NCBI GenBank assembly: GCA_026692885.1
Contig: JAPLNJ010000682.1
Location: 1 to 14,799, forward strand
DNA from: Planctomycetota bacterium
GTDB lineage: Bacteria > Planctomycetota > Planctomycetia > Pirellulales > Pirellulaceae
Direction: 5' to 3'
DNA length: 14,799 nucleotides
Position numbers and translations under genes: made by a program
Notes under the pieces: model-generated
What the model was told of the DNA's origin: nothing
Databases searched by the model: none
The model's input: the letters and a program-made list of their open reading frames with translations, nothing else
In this document: in pieces, positions 14,546-14,799 of the stretch
Position numbering within the stretch: the stretch's first letter is position 1
Layout of the letters: each line of letters opens with the position of its first letter

Positions 14546-14799
14546 GCCTACCGGGTCCTGGCTCCAGGGCTTGCTGGACGTCCGTCCCCTACCTCGCAGC
14601 CCAAATCCTCTCCGATCAACGCCGAGCGTCGCTTTGAAGTACGGCGGTCCTTCCGGCCGGCGCGAAGGTTCAATCGCCTGGATCCGTTCCCTGGGAACGC
14701 CAACGATCCGCGAAGCCTGCACAAATATGTCTACGTGCATGGTAATCCCATCAATGGCCTGGACCCGCTGGGCCTGTGGTCTATCAGCGGCGTTCTCAG
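14546..14799 (+). CDS. Orphan RHS core, start of cassette 4 (3' partial)
   Basis: The frame is open from 14546 (after an in-frame TAG at 14543-14545) to the window end, with no ATG, GTG or TTG before the core. The core reads FNRLDPFPGNANDPRSLHKY...YVHGNPINGLDPLG from 14669 to 14773. The unique domain begins with LWSISGVL and is cut by the window edge, so its toxin type cannot be told. Of the four cores it looks closest to what I remember of intact planctomycete RHS proteins (PGNANDP...INGLDPLG). Confidence 0.65.
14574..14773 (+). repeat. Shared cassette repeat, copy 4 (RHS core)
   Basis: Runs from CTGGACGTCCGTCCC to the DPLG codons. GCGCGAAGGTTCAATCG lies at 14660-14676. Its AAGTACGGCGG before the core is also recognisable in copy 1. 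Confidence 0.8.

Noticed and set aside
9032..14773. The ~200-base direct repeats as copies of an insertion sequence
   Set aside because: They have no transposase, terminal inverted repeats or target duplications; their 3' halves encode the RHS core in frame with unique domains.

Overview
The window looks like an accessory region of a GC-rich planctomycete, probably Pirellulales-like. The clearest sign is the RHS core signature FNRxDPF...DPxSLHKYxYVHGxPxxxxDPxG, a form I associate with Planctomycetota. Weak or missing Shine-Dalgarno sites at several genes and a replication block of clamp-like protein, Fe-S nuclease, primase-helicase and tyrosine recombinase fit the same source. The lineage is inferred from protein style, not from a marker gene.

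Left part (1-8757): an integrative replication module. It begins with the 3' part of a DnaN-like sliding clamp gene. Next come a RecB/Cas4-like PD-(D/E)XK nuclease with a four-cysteine Fe-S signature and a 41-residue basic membrane miniprotein. About 870 bases without a convincing gene follow, rich in inverted repeats. A small minus-strand gene and a frameshifted zinc-ribbon gene precede a 934-residue primase/helicase-type protein and an intact XerC/D-like tyrosine recombinase. The nuclease has His where the family has the catalytic Asp before Lys, and the Toprim domain has lost both Asp of its DxD motif. The module may be decaying or catalytically repurposed, although its recombinase is intact.

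Right part (8917-14799): starting about 160 bases after the recombinase gene, at least four tandem modules follow. Each has a boundary hairpin plus a TTCTTTGACAATTCGGTG-like motif, then a spacer, a 200-203-base direct repeat ending in the RHS core, a unique C-terminal (toxin) domain, and in modules 1-3 a downstream gene on the same strand where an immunity gene belongs. Module 1 pairs a hydrophobic toxin candidate with a four-helix membrane protein. Module 2 pairs an HNH/Endo VII-type AHH nuclease with a soluble acidic protein. Module 3 pairs a glycine-rich hydrophobic toxin candidate with a small soluble protein. Module 4 is cut by the window end.

No full-length RHS gene (no YD-repeat coding) is present, and the modules mostly lack good translation starts. 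The best reading is a reservoir of orphan rhs-CT/immunity cassettes: immunity genes could be expressed in place, and toxins could be used after recombination through the shared core into an intact rhs gene elsewhere. The position of the array beside a tyrosine recombinase, and the repeated boundary hairpin, raise the untested possibility of site-specific cassette movement.
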